From Candidula unifasciata (Eukaryota > Mollusca > Gastropoda > Stylommatophora > Geomitridae), in assembly GCA_905116865.2 (NCBI GenBank), contig CAJHNH020008450.1:415501-479500 (forward strand): a stretch of DNA of 64,000 bases. Reading direction: 5' to 3'. Of this stretch, positions 1 to 10,424 are shown in pieces. Positions within the stretch are counted from its first letter, which is position 1. The number at the start of each line of letters is the position of its first letter. The notes beneath the pieces were generated by a model. The model was not told where the DNA came from and did not search any database. It worked only from the letters and a program-made list of their open reading frames with translations. The position numbers and the translations under genes are program-made.

Positions 1-120
1 AATACCTCAAGTGCTGCGATGATATTTCCTAACTTAACTGGGTCAGACAGTGTAAAAAAAATTGTACGAATGAAGTAAACTTAAGATGTAATGATATCCA
101 AAGTCAAGCAAACTTCTCAC

Positions 121-311
121 CTTGATTGCAGAATATGGGGACAACATCCAGTCATCAAATGTTACAGTTATGAACTTGTCCCTTGAGGAGCTCTCAAATG
201 TGTATTGATAATATTCATTGTTTTTAATATAAGGGCTTGGAAAATTCGGACTCGTAAATGTACGCCAAGACAATGGTTGAAACATGTTGCTTGTAATATG
301 TTGGATTTTTT
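121..311 (-). CDS. CUB-protein exon 5 (CUB domain start)
   Basis: 191 bp, residues 167-230. The acceptor is TTTCAG just above 311 and the donor is AAG|GTGAGA at 121/120; the exon enters in phase 1 and ends in phase 0. It encodes WRTFTSPNFPSPYIKNN and FITVTFDDWMLSPYSAIK, the clearest CUB-like stretch of the gene. The following exon would lie left of the window. Confidence 0.68.
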
Positions 312-3300
312 CTGAAACACAAAATATGCAAACATATGTACATCATGGTATAAGCATATTATTGCTTCAATGTAAAATCAGTAATTACAGAAATTAAACG
401 GCTGAGTTGGGGCTGTGAGAGTGACCAGTGATTTGTTTGGCCTATCAAGCTCAAAAGTGGATTAGGGAGGGGGAAAACAGTGGTAGAGAGCATGGTACAG
501 GTAAGGGTGATGCTGATGAGAGCATTTCCTGTGATGGTACAGCTTTTCTCATAAATATAAGGAACCAGACTTTGGCTGTAGATAAAGATAAAGACTGAGA
601 TAAAGGCACTGATAGATCATCATTCCTGACCAGAAGAAAGCATCTATAAAAATGTGTCCATGAAGCATGGGTCAAGGTCAGCATGGGCATACACAGCACA
701 AAGGACAGAGAACGCAATAAAGAGGAGAGTGGCGCCTACGCAGCAACCAGGTCAGGCACAACCATGGAGCTATATGAGGCCTCCACAGCCATCAAACAGC
801 AGCAGAACAACCAGCCACACATGCAGTAATCATATCAGACTCCATGGACATACTTTAGAACCAGCCACACATGCAGTAATCATATCAGACTCCATGGACA
901 TACTTTAGAACAATCAGCCACACATGCAGTAAATATATCAGACTCCATGGACATACTTTAGAACAATCAGCCACACATGCAGTAATCATATCAGACTCCA
1001 TGGACACACTTTAGAACAATCGCAACAGGTAGTGTCCACTGTAAATGGGTAGACAGAATTCGGAAGTCACACTTAACCTCCCTTACCTGGATCTATACAC
1101 CTGGGCTTACAGGAGGAAAAGTTAATGAATAAGTGGACTAGATGGCAAGTAATGAGCCACAGCATGTGGGACAAACCTGAGCGGAGCTGGTGCAATCAAG
1201 ACTATACAAGGTTAGTTAAAATAGACGAGTCTGATGTAAACACACATGATCTGGGACTGAAGCTTGCTGAAGTACATCTATGCCCATTTTGAGGCCGTAA
1301 AAACCAACTTTTTAGGGAAACAATCAGCAGAGTGACTTGGGGTGGCTGCAGCATCAGTGGGCACACCAGGACACCTAATGTGAAGTGATGAATGTGATGA
1401 AAAACAATTTGGAATTTTCAATCTTCAGTCAAATTATACTGATCTTTTTCAGAATATTAAAAAGTGAAAGATTTCACCTCTTACTGAAAATTTCTGTCTA
1501 CAGTACCTCATAAGATCCTTCTGGCACAATCAGCAAGACTCCATTTCATTAACAGTCTGCCCTCTTTCCCCTAATGAGGCTGAGGCCCCTCAACCAACTC
1601 CGACCAAGTCACGCTATCCTTTATTATTGCATGCAGCTCACCCCTTGTCATTCCCCATCTTTTTAAACTCAACTCTCTAGCTCCCTTCTGCATCTGTGTG
1701 CCTGTGTGTCTTTTTTTTTTTGTCTGCCTTTATTTCTGTAATCCTGTGGGTTCCAGTGCAGACATTCTAGGTATATTCATGTGCAAACAACTTGCTCATT
1801 ACTGTTCTGTGTATTCCTTAAGGTCCAGTAACTAGCATGGGAGCAACAGACACTAGTAGAAAGCCCCCGTGTGGGTTCCGGGGCCCTATTGTGGGGAAAA
1901 CAAGAATAGACCCACTGCCTCCCCAAAAGCATGTCGTAAGAGTCGACTAACTGGGGAGCTTCCTTTGAAGTCGGAGTGCATCTGCCTGAGAGGCAAGGAA
2001 CCAGCAGTCTGCATTCAATTGAATCAGATCTGTAAAACTGATGCACATGCAACACTCAGGTTCTGGAGCATGACTGCAGTCCAGAAGTGGACGAACAACC
2101 AGAACTTTACGCCAGAGTGTACAGCTGGTGAACACAAAAAAGAAGAAGAAGAACTAGTAGAAAGATTCATGTGAAATTCTTACCCACTGAAGTGAGGCGA
2201 AGCTTCAGAAGGTCTCCCCCTGATGAGTTTTGGTTTCTGCAGGCCACAACCTTCAGACTTTTGGACTCAGTTTCAAAACCGTCTGCTGCCAGGGAGTTCA
2301 TGACTCTCCTACGATGTGATTTGTAGTCCACATCAAGCAGCAGCAGGTACACACAGCTGGGGATTTCGGCAAAAGATTCAATAGATTAAGTATGCATGAA
2401 CATCGAGTTATGAGTTGGATTATCTTCACAGCACTCCAGACACATCCATAGGTGCTCAGATTCCCCATTTAACATATTCATCAGCGTCGCATGGTTCATC
2501 GTGCAAGTCCTGTGCTTGTTGACAAGACTACGTGTTTAAATGTTGGTATCTATGGTTTTATGATAAAGGATACTCCATAATTTCAACCTGCAAGGATCCA
2601 AAGTCGACAGTGGGTAATAATTTTACAGAAGAGAACTTTGCATTAAACTTGATAACATAAGGAACATTCAGAAATGTAATATCCCATATTTCTTCTCTGG
2701 CCAATTAGCGAATATAAAGTAAAGTAAAGGTCCCTTTTCCATGCCTTTTAAAAGCAATCTCTCCAGCAAATCTCTACACTGCGTTATTACCCAGTTTTGT
2801 CCTTTTTATGACGAAATTTTTTGTTATTTGAAGCCCCACCCTGGCTTTTGCCAGGGGCCGCAATATAGGCAGGCCATAAATATGGCCAATTATCTGAACG
2901 CGGTTTCTGGGACCTCTCCACGGCGATCCTCATCCACATGGTGGCACTCTGTGTCATCGGGTGTTTGTCACTTGTGTAATGTCCTAGTGGGGTAGAAAGT
3001 CAGTCAGTCAAATCTCTACACCCTGTGGCAGAAAATGACAGACTAAGTAACTACAGTAACTAATGTCATACGTGACATACTGTATATTATACACTGACCA
3101 ATCTTGTAAGGTAAATTGTACAGTATACATACAGACTGGGTCAGTCATACATAGGGCATTGTTTGGTACACACAGACTGGGTCAGTCATACATAGGGCAT
3201 TGTTTGGTACACACAGACTGGGTCAGTCATACATAGGGCATTGTTTGGTACACACAGACTGGGTCAGTCATACATAGGGCATTGTTTGGTACACACAGAC

Positions 3301-6300
3301 TGACCAATCAAACACAGCACATTGTAAAGTGCACATATAGATTGACCAATCATACATAGGGCATTGTTTGGTACACACAGACTGGGTCAGTCATACATAG
3401 GGCATTGTTTTGTACACACAGACTGGGTCAGTCATACATAGGGCATTGTTTTGTACACACAGACTGACCAGTTAAACACAGCACATTGTATAGTGCACAT
3501 ACAGACAGATCAGTCATACACAGTACATTGTAGAGCTACACACACGGACTGACCAGTTAAACACAGCACATTGTAGAGCTACACACACGGACTGACCAAT
3601 CATACAAAGTACATTGTATAGTGCAAATACAGACTAGCCAGTTATCCACAACACATTGTACAGTGCACATAAAGACTGACAAGTCATTTAGATCACACAA
3701 AGCCCGACAGAAAATGTGGGTATGCAGAGCTCATAAGCCCTGGAAGGCAATCAGCCTATGGGAGGAGGAATCCTGAAAATAAACCTCAACTGTCGAAGTC
3801 GGAAGATGTCAGCCTACTTGGCACGGGACTTAAAATTGGTCATCCACTATCGATACCCCTGGGCACATACTACAGTGCTGCCCTTACCTGTCCCAGCAAA
3901 GACTGTGGATCTGGCCAAAGGGAGCCACATTGAAAGAGAAGCTATGGGAACCGGTTGCGACCTTAAACGCACAATCCTATTTGTGACCCAGACGGGACTC
4001 AATGTTGAGCATGACTGATGTCGAACGCAGAAGAAGAAGAACAGCACACTGTATAGCACACAAATAAAACTGACCAATCTTACACAGTGCATTGTACAGT
4101 GTACAAACAGACTGACCAATCATACATAGCATCTTGTACAGTGTACAAATAGACTGACCAATCATACATAGCATCTTGTACAGTGTACAAACAGACTGAC
4201 CAATCATACATAGCATCTTGTACAGTGCACAAATAGACTGACCAATCATACATAGCATCTTGTACAGTGCACAAACAGACTGACCAATCATACATAGCAT
4301 CTTGTACAGTGCACAAATAGACTGACCAATCATACATAGCATCTTGTACAGAGCACAGACTGACCAATCATACATAGCATCTTGTACACTGCACAAATAG
4401 ACTGACCAATCATAAACAGCACATTGTATAGTGCAAATATAGATTGAGAGGTCATTCAGAGCGCATTGTATAGCGCACAAACAGACTGACCAATCATAGA
4501 CAGCACACTGTATAGTGCACATATAGACTGAGACGTCATTCACAGCGCATTGTATAGTGCACATATATACTGACTAATCATACACAACACATTGTTTAGT
4601 GCCCATATATACTGACCAATCATACACAACACATTGTTTAGTGCCCATATATACTGACCAATCATACACAACACATTGTATAGTGCCCATATATACTGAC
4701 TAATCATACACAACACATTGTATAGTGCCCATATATACTGACTAATCATACACAACACATTGTTTAGTGCCCATATATACTGACCAATCATACACAACAC
4801 ATTGTATAGTGCCCATATATACTGACCAATCATACACAACACATTGTATAGTGCCCATATATACTGACCAATCATACACAACACATTGTATAGTGCCCAT
4901 ATATACTGACTAATCATACACAACACATTGTATGGTGCCCATATATACTGACTAATCATACACAACACATTGTATAGTGCCCATATATACTGACTAATCA
5001 TACACAACACATTGTATAGTGCCCATATATACTGACTAATCATACACAACACATTGTATAGTGCCCATATATACTGACTAATCATACACAACACATTGTA
5101 TAGTGCCCATATATACTGACCAATCATACACAACACATTGTATAGTGCCCATATATACTGACTAATCATACACAACACATTGTATAGTGCCCATATATAC
5201 TGACTAATCATACACAATACATTGTATAGTGCCCATATATACTGACTAATCATACACAACACATTGTATAGTGCCCATATATACTGACTAATCATACACA
5301 ACACATTGTATAGTGCCCATATATACTGACCAATCATACACAACACATTGTATAGTGCCCATATATACTGACCAATCATACACAACACATTGTTTAGTGC
5401 ACATACAGACTGACCAATCATATACAGTAGACTGTTCAGTGCACATACAAACTGACCAGTCATACGCATGTTGTTCTAGACAGAAAATAGAGGTCTACCA
5501 ATCAGCAGCCGACTTACTCTGGAGGGCAGTAATTCTCCGACCACGATGCCTGCCGACATTCAGGATGTTCAAACTGAGGTTGAACTGCAGACACTTTGAA
5601 CCGACAGCTGTCGCAAGTTTCAAACTCAGCAACACAAGACTGGGAGTACGCATTGGCAGCTCCCTCTGGTACATGGACATAGACAATGACCGAATCCCCC
5701 GGCAATTCTAGATGCAAGTTTGGGGATTCTGAACTACAGACATCATACTCTGTAAACATAAATAAACAGAGGGCAAAGCCTTAAGGTCTAGAAATAGTGT
5801 GTAAAAAACAAATATATATATGAACTGATCAGCTCTCATCCCCACATGAGTTCTGGGGCAACATTTGGGGTAGAGGGAGAGATCAGACCCAGTGCCACCC
5901 CCCCCCCCCCCCCCCCCCCAACAACCCCTTTTCAAAAAAGCATGTTTGGAGGGAGGGACAGAGGAAGACAATGAGAGAAGATTCTTGACAGTCTTGTTGC
6001 ATGGCATGAAGGTGTGTCAGTACACTAACTGATACATGCTGCAGAAGATCGTGAATTGTGAAGAGGCATGATCGCCTACACCAGTCAGCAAGGCACCTGA
6101 TGATGATGAGATGAAGTGGTACCCTTGTCTCTTCTCAGATGATAGTATTCCACTGTGCTGTAGGAAAGCACTCGAATCAGAGTCCATAGCAATGGCAAGT
6201 GTTATTAGCAACAGCAGGCCAGCAGCTGACATTCATTAACAATCCCCCAAAAAAACACATGAGATTTCAAAAGCACTGCTGCCCTCACATGTATTCACAA

Positions 6301-9300
6301 TTCCTTCTCTCCAAAGAAGAAAACCTGTACAGTAGCAGTTTTAGCGACTGAGTGTCACCCAGGTAGCCTGATCCCTCTCTCTGCCTGCTTTGCTAATTCT
6401 AAAGGATATGTAACACCAATATGTTTGGAACAAAGCATGCTACAGAAGCTCCTAGATCAGAAGAGCTTGTCACAGGTTACCTTCTATAGCAGTTACCAGC
6501 CAAGGCTCAGGGTAAAGTGTGGTTAAAATAAGCTACAGTAAAACATTACCCCCAACTCAGTTTAGATAAATACTCATGTTAAAATAAACAAAACGGTGGT
6601 CCTAAGAGAGATCTACAGAATTACCAGTCCCTGATTAGTTAGAAAGCTGTTTAACAACTTGATTGTCTGGTCCCTTGGAGTTTGAGTTAATTTAGTTTTA
6701 CTCTATCTTAAACAACTGTTAAGATACTGACCTTGCTGCACTGCATCTCCAGATGTCAAGGTTATGGCTGAAATAAAATAAAAAATAGTTGAAATAAACA
6801 GAACAAAATTTAAATCTTAATTTATGCTATAGAAATACTTTACACTATAAAGGCGTCTAAAGTTTTTAGCCAAGTTGCCAGAATGCTGAGGTTCTCATGC
6901 AGGAGACTCGGATTTGATTCCCCAGTAGGGTGCTCGAAGATTTTTCTGTTGGGGCTTAAAATAAACATCAGAACCTGAACAGTTCATGGTGACCATACAG
7001 CCATAAATTTCCTGGCTCATGACACCCGCTTCCCATCATCGTTGTCGTCCTGTAACACTGCATGTCGCTGTGTCACCGGTTACTGTTGACTGTCTGATCA
7101 GTTCCCTCCATCTCTGACAGTCAATGGAAATGGACTTCATGGTCGCATGCCTAAGGCCTGTCCAGTTAAGTTCTGGATCCAGGTCTTTCTTGGTCTGCCT
7201 CTTTTCCTCTATTGAGTTCTGTAGTGCTGTTTTTGACAGTCTGATCTTTTTACAAGTCTGTAATATTGCATTTTCCATCTGCAGGTAAAAGGTTTATAGT
7301 TACCAATGCAATTTTAAAGCTGCCCTCCTCTTACCATCTTAAATAGTGGTCTATAAAATGGTTTGCTTCTTAGAATGTGCCCAATATAACAATCTTCTTT
7401 GACTGTTAATGCCAGGGGTTGTGGAGACATTTCTATTTCTTCACCTTTTTTTGAATTTATCCCATTTAGGTTAAAGAAATGTTTTCTGGCCCAGAAAGAG
7501 AGTGGGCTGAGGATTTGGGGTAGGGGGGTTGGCGTTAGGGTCAGTTCTATATGTTTTGGGACCATTAAAAGCACTCAAATTGTGGAATACAGAACACGTG
7601 ATAATCGCCGGCTGGTGACAACGAGTAAAATACTACATGCTGGTGGCCGCTTACTAAGCGTGACACCCTCGCAACATAGAACAGGCCCTGCGACACGGCC
7701 GGGCATGAATGGGAAGGGAAGTCACTCTCTTTCTGAGCCAGAAAACTGAACAAGCACCCCCATTTATTTGTGAATGCATATAATTTTTGTTTTTTATTTT
7801 TAGACTGACAAATTTTAAAACAAAACAATTAACACTGAAAAAAACACACATCGAATTTGGATTTAAAACTATGTTATTTAAAGTTCCATATTATTTCTTT
7901 CTACGTGTTTGCTGGTAATAGAAATTGCTAAGCAAATGAGTAAACAGATCTGCTACTTTAAGGCTGTGTTGTCCCCAGTATGTTTCTCTATCAGCAATTA
8001 TAATCTGTTATAATCTTCTTCACCTCAGAATACCATGGAACAAGAAGAGGAGAGACATTAAAAGTTATTTGCCTTGTAGTCTTCTTCTTCTTTTCTCATC
8101 GCACTGAAGCCATGTTTGTAGCGCACTGTTGTGGTTTTATGTATTTGTCCCGCCTTTCTCTGTTGATGGATTTGTTCAACGTTTTACAAGTTTGCGCTAC
8201 ACCATTTATCCATCTCCTTCTTGGTCTTCCTCTCACCTCCCCCCTCGCCCCCAGATGTTTTGCTGCAAAAAGTCCTTTATGTAGTTCAACTTTACCAATA
8301 TTTAAAGTGATCTCAGACAATATTCCTAGACCCGCTAACAAGCAGGTCATAAAGTGAGACTAATCAAGGATGTTTCCTTCAAAGTGCATCTGCCACAGGT
8401 GAGGAACCAACAGTCTGCATACAAATAAGCCAGTTCTGTAAAATGGGTGAGCCATGGAAAACTCAAGTTCTGGAACAAGACCAAATTCCAGAAGTGGATG
8501 AACAACCAGAGGATTCCATTGGAGTTCCCAGCCAAGCAATGTTAAGATGAAGACGAATGCTTATGTAGGGCACACAAAATTCCAAATATGATTCCATCTT
8601 TCCTTTACCTACTCTTGTCACCCCTTTGAGGGATGCAAATTTTCGTTATTTGAAGCCCTACTCTGTCTCTTGTCAGGGGCCGCAATATAGCCCGACCATA
8701 AATTTATGGTCTAATGGCTGAACGCGGTTTCTGGGACCTCTCCATGGATGATCCTCATCCACATGGTGGCACTTTGTGTCATTGGGTGTTTATCGCTTTT
8801 TTGTTGACCTGGTGGGGTAAAAGAAGATATAGATAGATGGGTCCATCTTTTTACAGTGGAAAAGACTCAGAATGGGGAGCCATCATGGCATAGCAGCTAG
8901 ACACTTGCCTGCAGGCCCAAAGATCCTAGGTTCAAATCCATACTGAGCCTATTTTTTTCAAACAGGAACTTGGCTCCCAGATCGACTCAGCCTTCAATGG
9001 GTGCCAGGTAAAGTCCTGGGAAGTAAAGGCGGTCGGCATGATGTTGACCGCATCACCCACCACGTGCTGATTGGTCTATAAAAATAAGTCTAGCCCTATA
9101 TGCCCAATAAAGACGTGGAAAAGGGTCTTTTACTTGATATAACCCAAATAAAATGGGAGTCGCCATGGCATAGCGGCTAGACGCTGGCCGGCAGATCGGA
9201 AGGTCATAGGTTCGCTCCCTGGTGGGGGCCAAGCAGTTTTCAAAAATGACCTCAGGTCGATCCAGTCTTGAGTGGGTACCAGGGGCAGTCCTGGGAAGTA

Positions 9301-9539
9301 AAGGTGGCCAGCGTGATGCTGACCACATCACCTGTCTTGTGCCATTAGTCTATAAAATATAGATCTAGCCCTATATACCCAATACGTCTGAAAGGCATGG
9401 AAAAAGGTCCTTTACTTTAAATACCCCAAATAAAATCTTTGCTAACATTTTTTTTTTAACAAAGGGGCAAATGAAACTTACCACCATTTGCCACAAAAAG
9501 TCCAAATATGAGGAAAGCTGAATGTTGATAAGACATCAT
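121..9539 (-). CDS. CUB-domain secreted/surface protein gene, 5' part (5 coding exons, continues off left edge)
   Basis: Five exons on the minus strand join in one frame: 9482-9539, 6732-6767, 5518-5749, 2184-2356 and 121-311. Coding length is 690 bp (230 residues), with the 3' part before position 1. All joins have GT donors and AG acceptors, and phases match at every junction (1,1,2,1, then 0). Residues 1-19 form a signal peptide. Residues 32-167 are a cysteine-containing extracellular region with alternating beta-like hydrophobic stretches. Residues about 175-230 read as the start of a CUB domain, with SPNFPSPY followed by YYQYTFES and FITVTFDDW, matching the CUB pattern SPNyP-x-Y. The usual first CUB cysteine is not seen. 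CUB domains mediate protein or glycan contacts outside the cell; the partner here is unknown. The family call is by motif only, and the exon model is firmer than the function. Confidence 0.62.
654..1290 (+). pseudogene. Non-LTR retrotransposon RNase H fragment with internal 4x duplication
   Basis: The translation contains SRSAWAYTA (cf. RRSAWAFTA in the fuller copy at 33394-35360) and AVIISDSMDIL, the RNase H DS active-site strand. Frame breaks follow. A unit of about 52 bp covering the DS motif is repeated four times between 809 and 1015. Confidence 0.6.
809..1015 (+). repeat. 52-bp tandem repeat (4 copies) inside the RNase H fragment
   Basis: CCACACATGCAGTAAtCATATCAGACTCCATGGACATACTTTAGAA recurs four times with one or two substitutions. 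The unit starts and ends within the retrotransposon-derived sequence. Confidence 0.85.
1555..1690 (-). mobile_element. Non-LTR retrotransposon 3'-end fragment (family F)
   Basis: Its reverse complement matches the end at 25730-25885 (GAGCTGCATGCgATAgcAAA, then GGGCCTA...CCATTGGGGG). Related pieces are at 10195-10300 and 15555-15685. These are short terminal fragments with a (GAA) tail type. Confidence 0.6.
1830..2165 (+). repeat. Dispersed repeat D, copy 1, with (GAA) tail
   Basis: Shares GCATCTGCCTGAGAGGCAAG, GAACCAACAGTCTGCAT, CAGAAGTGGACgAACAACCA and a GAAGAAGAA end with six other copies in this window. It translates as ECICLRGKEP...VQKWTNNQNF. Probably the 3' end of a LINE or SINE. Confidence 0.7.
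2184..2356 (-). CDS. CUB-protein exon 4
   Basis: 173 bp, residues 109-167. The acceptor is CCCCAG above 2356 and the donor G|GTAAGAA is at 2184/2183. It begins DCVYLLLLDVDYKSHRRR and ends LLKLRLTSV, a hydrophobic strand pattern with two cysteines, compatible with the second half of an extracellular beta-sandwich. The end phase matches exon 5. Confidence 0.6.
2425..2535 (-). pseudogene. Retrotransposon RNase H C-terminus fragment
   Basis: The reverse strand reads like the end of the element at 33394 (LWxCPEC..., i.e. the plus-strand pattern CACTCCaGACAcaTCCATAGGTGCTCAGAT). It lies in the intron between CUB-gene exons 3 and 4. Confidence 0.5.
2812..2996 (+). repeat. Dispersed repeat E, copy 1
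   Basis: About 185 bp shared with 8634-8820 and 16713-16888. Common blocks are GGGGCCGCAATATAG, GAACGCGGTTTCTGGGACCT, GATCCTCATCCaCATGGTGG and a GGTGGGGTA-like end. Nature unknown. Confidence 0.75.
3110..3690. repeat. ~40-bp minisatellite, subfamily 1 (intron of the CUB gene)
   Basis: Units such as CACACAGACTGGGTCAGTCA followed by TACATAGGGCATTGTTTGGTA, then diverged units with TAAACACAGCACATTGTA. Clearly related to the arrays at 4041-5460. Confidence 0.9.
3692..4042 (+). mobile_element. Repeat insertion within the minisatellite, (GAA)n tail
   Basis: Unique sequence ending GCAGAAGAAGAAGAACAG that interrupts the ~40-bp array, with related units on both sides. The GAA tail suggests a non-LTR or SINE insertion. 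No protein was recognised. Confidence 0.5.
4041..4560. repeat. ~42-bp minisatellite, subfamily 2
   Basis: Units TGACCAATCATACATAGCAT + CTTGTACAGTGCACAAATAGAC, about 12 copies. Open on the minus strand only because 42 is a multiple of three. Confidence 0.9.
4541..5465. repeat. 42-bp minisatellite, homogeneous subfamily 3 (~21 units)
   Basis: Units TGACTAATCATACACAACAC + ATTGTATAGTGCCCATATATAC, nearly identical across about 900 bp. It is more uniform than subfamilies 1 and 2, which suggests recent expansion or homogenisation. It ends about 55 bp from the donor of CUB-gene exon 3. Confidence 0.92.
5518..5749 (-). CDS. CUB-protein exon 3 (cysteine-rich extracellular segment)
   Basis: 232 bp, residues 32-109. 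The acceptor is TTTACAG above 5749 (a second AG two bases further in would break the phase) and the donor GA|GTAAGT is a strong consensus. It encodes EYDVCSSESPNLHLELPGDS, a CDSCRF motif and several further cysteines, as expected for a disulphide-bonded extracellular domain. A 42-bp satellite starts about 50 bp downstream in the following intron. Confidence 0.62.
5940..6115 (+). mobile_element. Non-LTR retrotransposon C-terminus fragment (family E) with (GAT) tail
   Basis: Encodes REKILDSLVAWHEGVSVH, matching minus-strand RENILDSFVAWHGGVSAH at 59310-59522. It ends in GATGATGATGA. Preceded by a C-run at 5896-5919. Confidence 0.65.
6116..6235. repeat. Dispersed repeat G, copy 1
   Basis: Shares an AATAGTGTTATACTGTGCTG-like core and a following AGTCTATGgcgATGGC-like segment with 54700-54830, and the core with 41820-41905. 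Diverged; nature unknown. Confidence 0.5.
6732..6767 (-). CDS. CUB-protein exon 2 (36-bp microexon)
   Basis: Exactly 36 bp between a TTATTTCAG acceptor and a CAAG|GTCAGT donor. It is in phase 1 on both sides, so inclusion or skipping keeps the frame. It encodes ITLTSGDAVQQ between the signal peptide and the first cysteine region. The call rests on splice sites plus phase and is unsupported by expression data. Confidence 0.5.
6860..7015 (+). repeat. Possible tRNA-related SINE fragment
   Basis: GTTTTTAGCCAAGTTGCC...GATTTGATTCCCC resembles a degenerate tRNA head with a B-box-like motif. Single copy, weak call. Confidence 0.3.
7020..7280 (-). pseudogene. Non-LTR retrotransposon C-terminus fragment
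   Basis: The minus strand reads RQTKKDLDPELNWTGLRHAT and SISIDCQRWRELIRQS, typical of the region after the RT domain. No catalytic residues are included. Confidence 0.55.
7281..8074. other. Intergenic, no recognisable feature
   Basis: Mixed A/T-rich sequence. Short open frames have no recognisable domain and I see no convincing splice sites. It lies in the first coding intron of the CUB gene. Confidence 0.5.
8075..8345 (-). pseudogene. Non-LTR retrotransposon C-terminus fragment
   Basis: The minus strand reads RGRPRRRWINGVAQ and further diverged residues, with a GAAGAAGAAG tail in that orientation near 8080-8098. 36150-36300 carries a similar piece. Confidence 0.55.
8335..8545 (+). repeat. 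Dispersed repeat D, copy 2
   Basis: Contains AGTGCATCTGCC, GAACCAACAGTCTGCATACA and CAGAAGTGGATGAACAACCA, in the same order as at 1830-2165. Confidence 0.65.
8634..8820 (+). repeat. Dispersed repeat E, copy 2
   Basis: Same block order as 2812-2996: GCCGCAATATAG, GAACGCGGTTTCTGGGACCT, ATCCTCATCCACATGGTGGC. Confidence 0.75.
8874..9152 (+). mobile_element. tRNA-derived SINE (family A), copy 1
   Basis: GGGGAGCCATCATGGCATAG (A-box-like) and GGTTCAAATCC (B-box) form the tRNA head. Then come a body with AAGTCCTGGGAAGTAAAGG, TCTATAAAA.TA and CTAGCCCTATATGCCCAATA. Directly abuts a second copy. Confidence 0.78.
9155..9440 (+). mobile_element. tRNA-derived SINE (family A), copy 2
   Basis: GGGAGTCGCCATGGCATAGC head with A box, GGTTCGCTCCC B box, AGTCCTGGGAAGTAAAGG body, and the same CCCTATATaCCCAATA and CCAAATAAAAT end as copy 1. 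The two form a head-to-tail pair. Confidence 0.82.
9482..9539 (-). CDS. CUB-protein exon 1 coding part (signal peptide)
   Basis: The start ATG is at 9539-9537, followed immediately by a second ATG. The 19 residues MMSYQHSAFLIFGLFVANG have a short n-region, a hydrophobic core and a small-residue cleavage site, a typical secretory signal peptide. The donor is GGTG|GTAAGT at 9482/9481. A TTGTTTTACAG acceptor at about 9620 suggests the exon carries about 80 bp of 5' UTR and that a non-coding exon lies upstream (higher coordinates). Confidence 0.58.
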
Positions 9540-9759
9540 CCTGCAGTGTGTGACAAATGCATACTGCACAGATAGCAAGAAGTCAGCACAAGGTTGTCTG
9601 GACTTCACACGCTGGTTCTGTAAAACAACACCTCAAGGAGAAGTAATACAATATCTGCCATAAGGGCAGACTTATTTCATCTCACAATTTTCAGTTCTTG
9701 TTTCTCATTATCTCCAGATTGAAGGTTATGAGAAATAAAGGTTACAAAATGTTTATTGT

Positions 9760-9855
9760 TCACTACAGGATTATCTTCATGGCACATTGGGCATATCCAT
9801 AAGTGCTCAGTCTCTAAAGTGTTTCTTAGTGTTTGGCGATAACTCCTCTTCCATA
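9760..9855 (-). pseudogene. Retrotransposon RNase H C-terminus fragment
   Basis: Plus strand TATCTTCATGGCACATTGGG and ATCCATAAGTGCTCAG match the reversed end of the RT/RNase H element (cf. 33405-33450). Short and degenerate. Confidence 0.45.
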
Positions 9856-9893
9856 CTGTTTTACTGGTTTTAGTATCATGCTACTCCTATGAT

Positions 9894-10012
9894 TATACCC
9901 AGACAAGCATGAAGAAACCATTATCCTCATGTTGAAAAAGATATCAAGTAAATACCCAGACAAGCATGAAGAAACCATTATCCTCATGTTGAAAAAGATA
10001 TCAAGTAAACAA
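9894..10012. repeat. 59-bp direct duplication
   Basis: ACCCAGACAAGCATGAAGAA...AAAGATATCAAGTAAA occurs twice in tandem, nearly identical. Confidence 0.85.
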
Positions 10013-10194
10013 AAAATAGAATGTTTGAGGTCTTCAGAACAGGTTTCTCATATGACAATATCCTTTGTGTCCGCTAACAAAGTTTACAGAAAGGAAGAGA
10101 AACTCAAAACAAATGAGTGTAAACCTTTGCACTGAAATGAGAACTGGATTAAGAACATATGTCTTTTATGTGAACTGTTTTATTTGTATATCCG

Positions 10195-10300
10195 GGGAAG
10201 AGCTGTATGCGATAGCAAAGGAAAAAATGACTTGGCCTGAGTTGGTTGAGTGCCTATGATCCACTGGGGGTAAGAAAGGCAAAAGAAGAAGAATGTGGGT
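10195..10300 (+). mobile_element. Non-LTR 3'-end fragment (family F)
   Basis: AGCTGTATGCGATAGCAAAG and GTGCCTATGATCCACTGGGG then a GAAGAAGAA tail, matching 25780-25880. Confidence 0.6.
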
Positions 10301-10424
10301 GGAGTAGATCACAGGCTAGGGCATCCACCGCTGGCTCAAGCAGAAGAGGTTTATCTGATATTTGGATTTTAAAGGAAAGATGGCCCTCATTAAGGAAAAA
10401 CAAACATGGTTACACAGAACAGAA

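Noticed and set aside
3110..5465. CRISPR array
   Set aside because: Tandem units abut without unique spacers, and the genome is eukaryotic.
4540..5469. 309-residue repeat protein (YIWALYNVLCMISQ units)
   Set aside because: A 42-bp satellite in an intron with period divisible by three; no start context, domain or neighbours to support it.
6017..6232. Minus-strand frame beginning MSAAGLLLLITLAIAMDSD, which looks like a signal peptide
   Set aside because: The DNA under it is a diverged copy of dispersed repeat G plus the reversed tail of a non-LTR fragment, and no adequate splice donor follows. 9482-9539 gives a better phase-matched start for the CUB gene.
9155..9230. Functional tRNA gene
   Set aside because: A and B boxes are present but the cloverleaf is poor, and the sequence continues into a SINE body shared with other copies.
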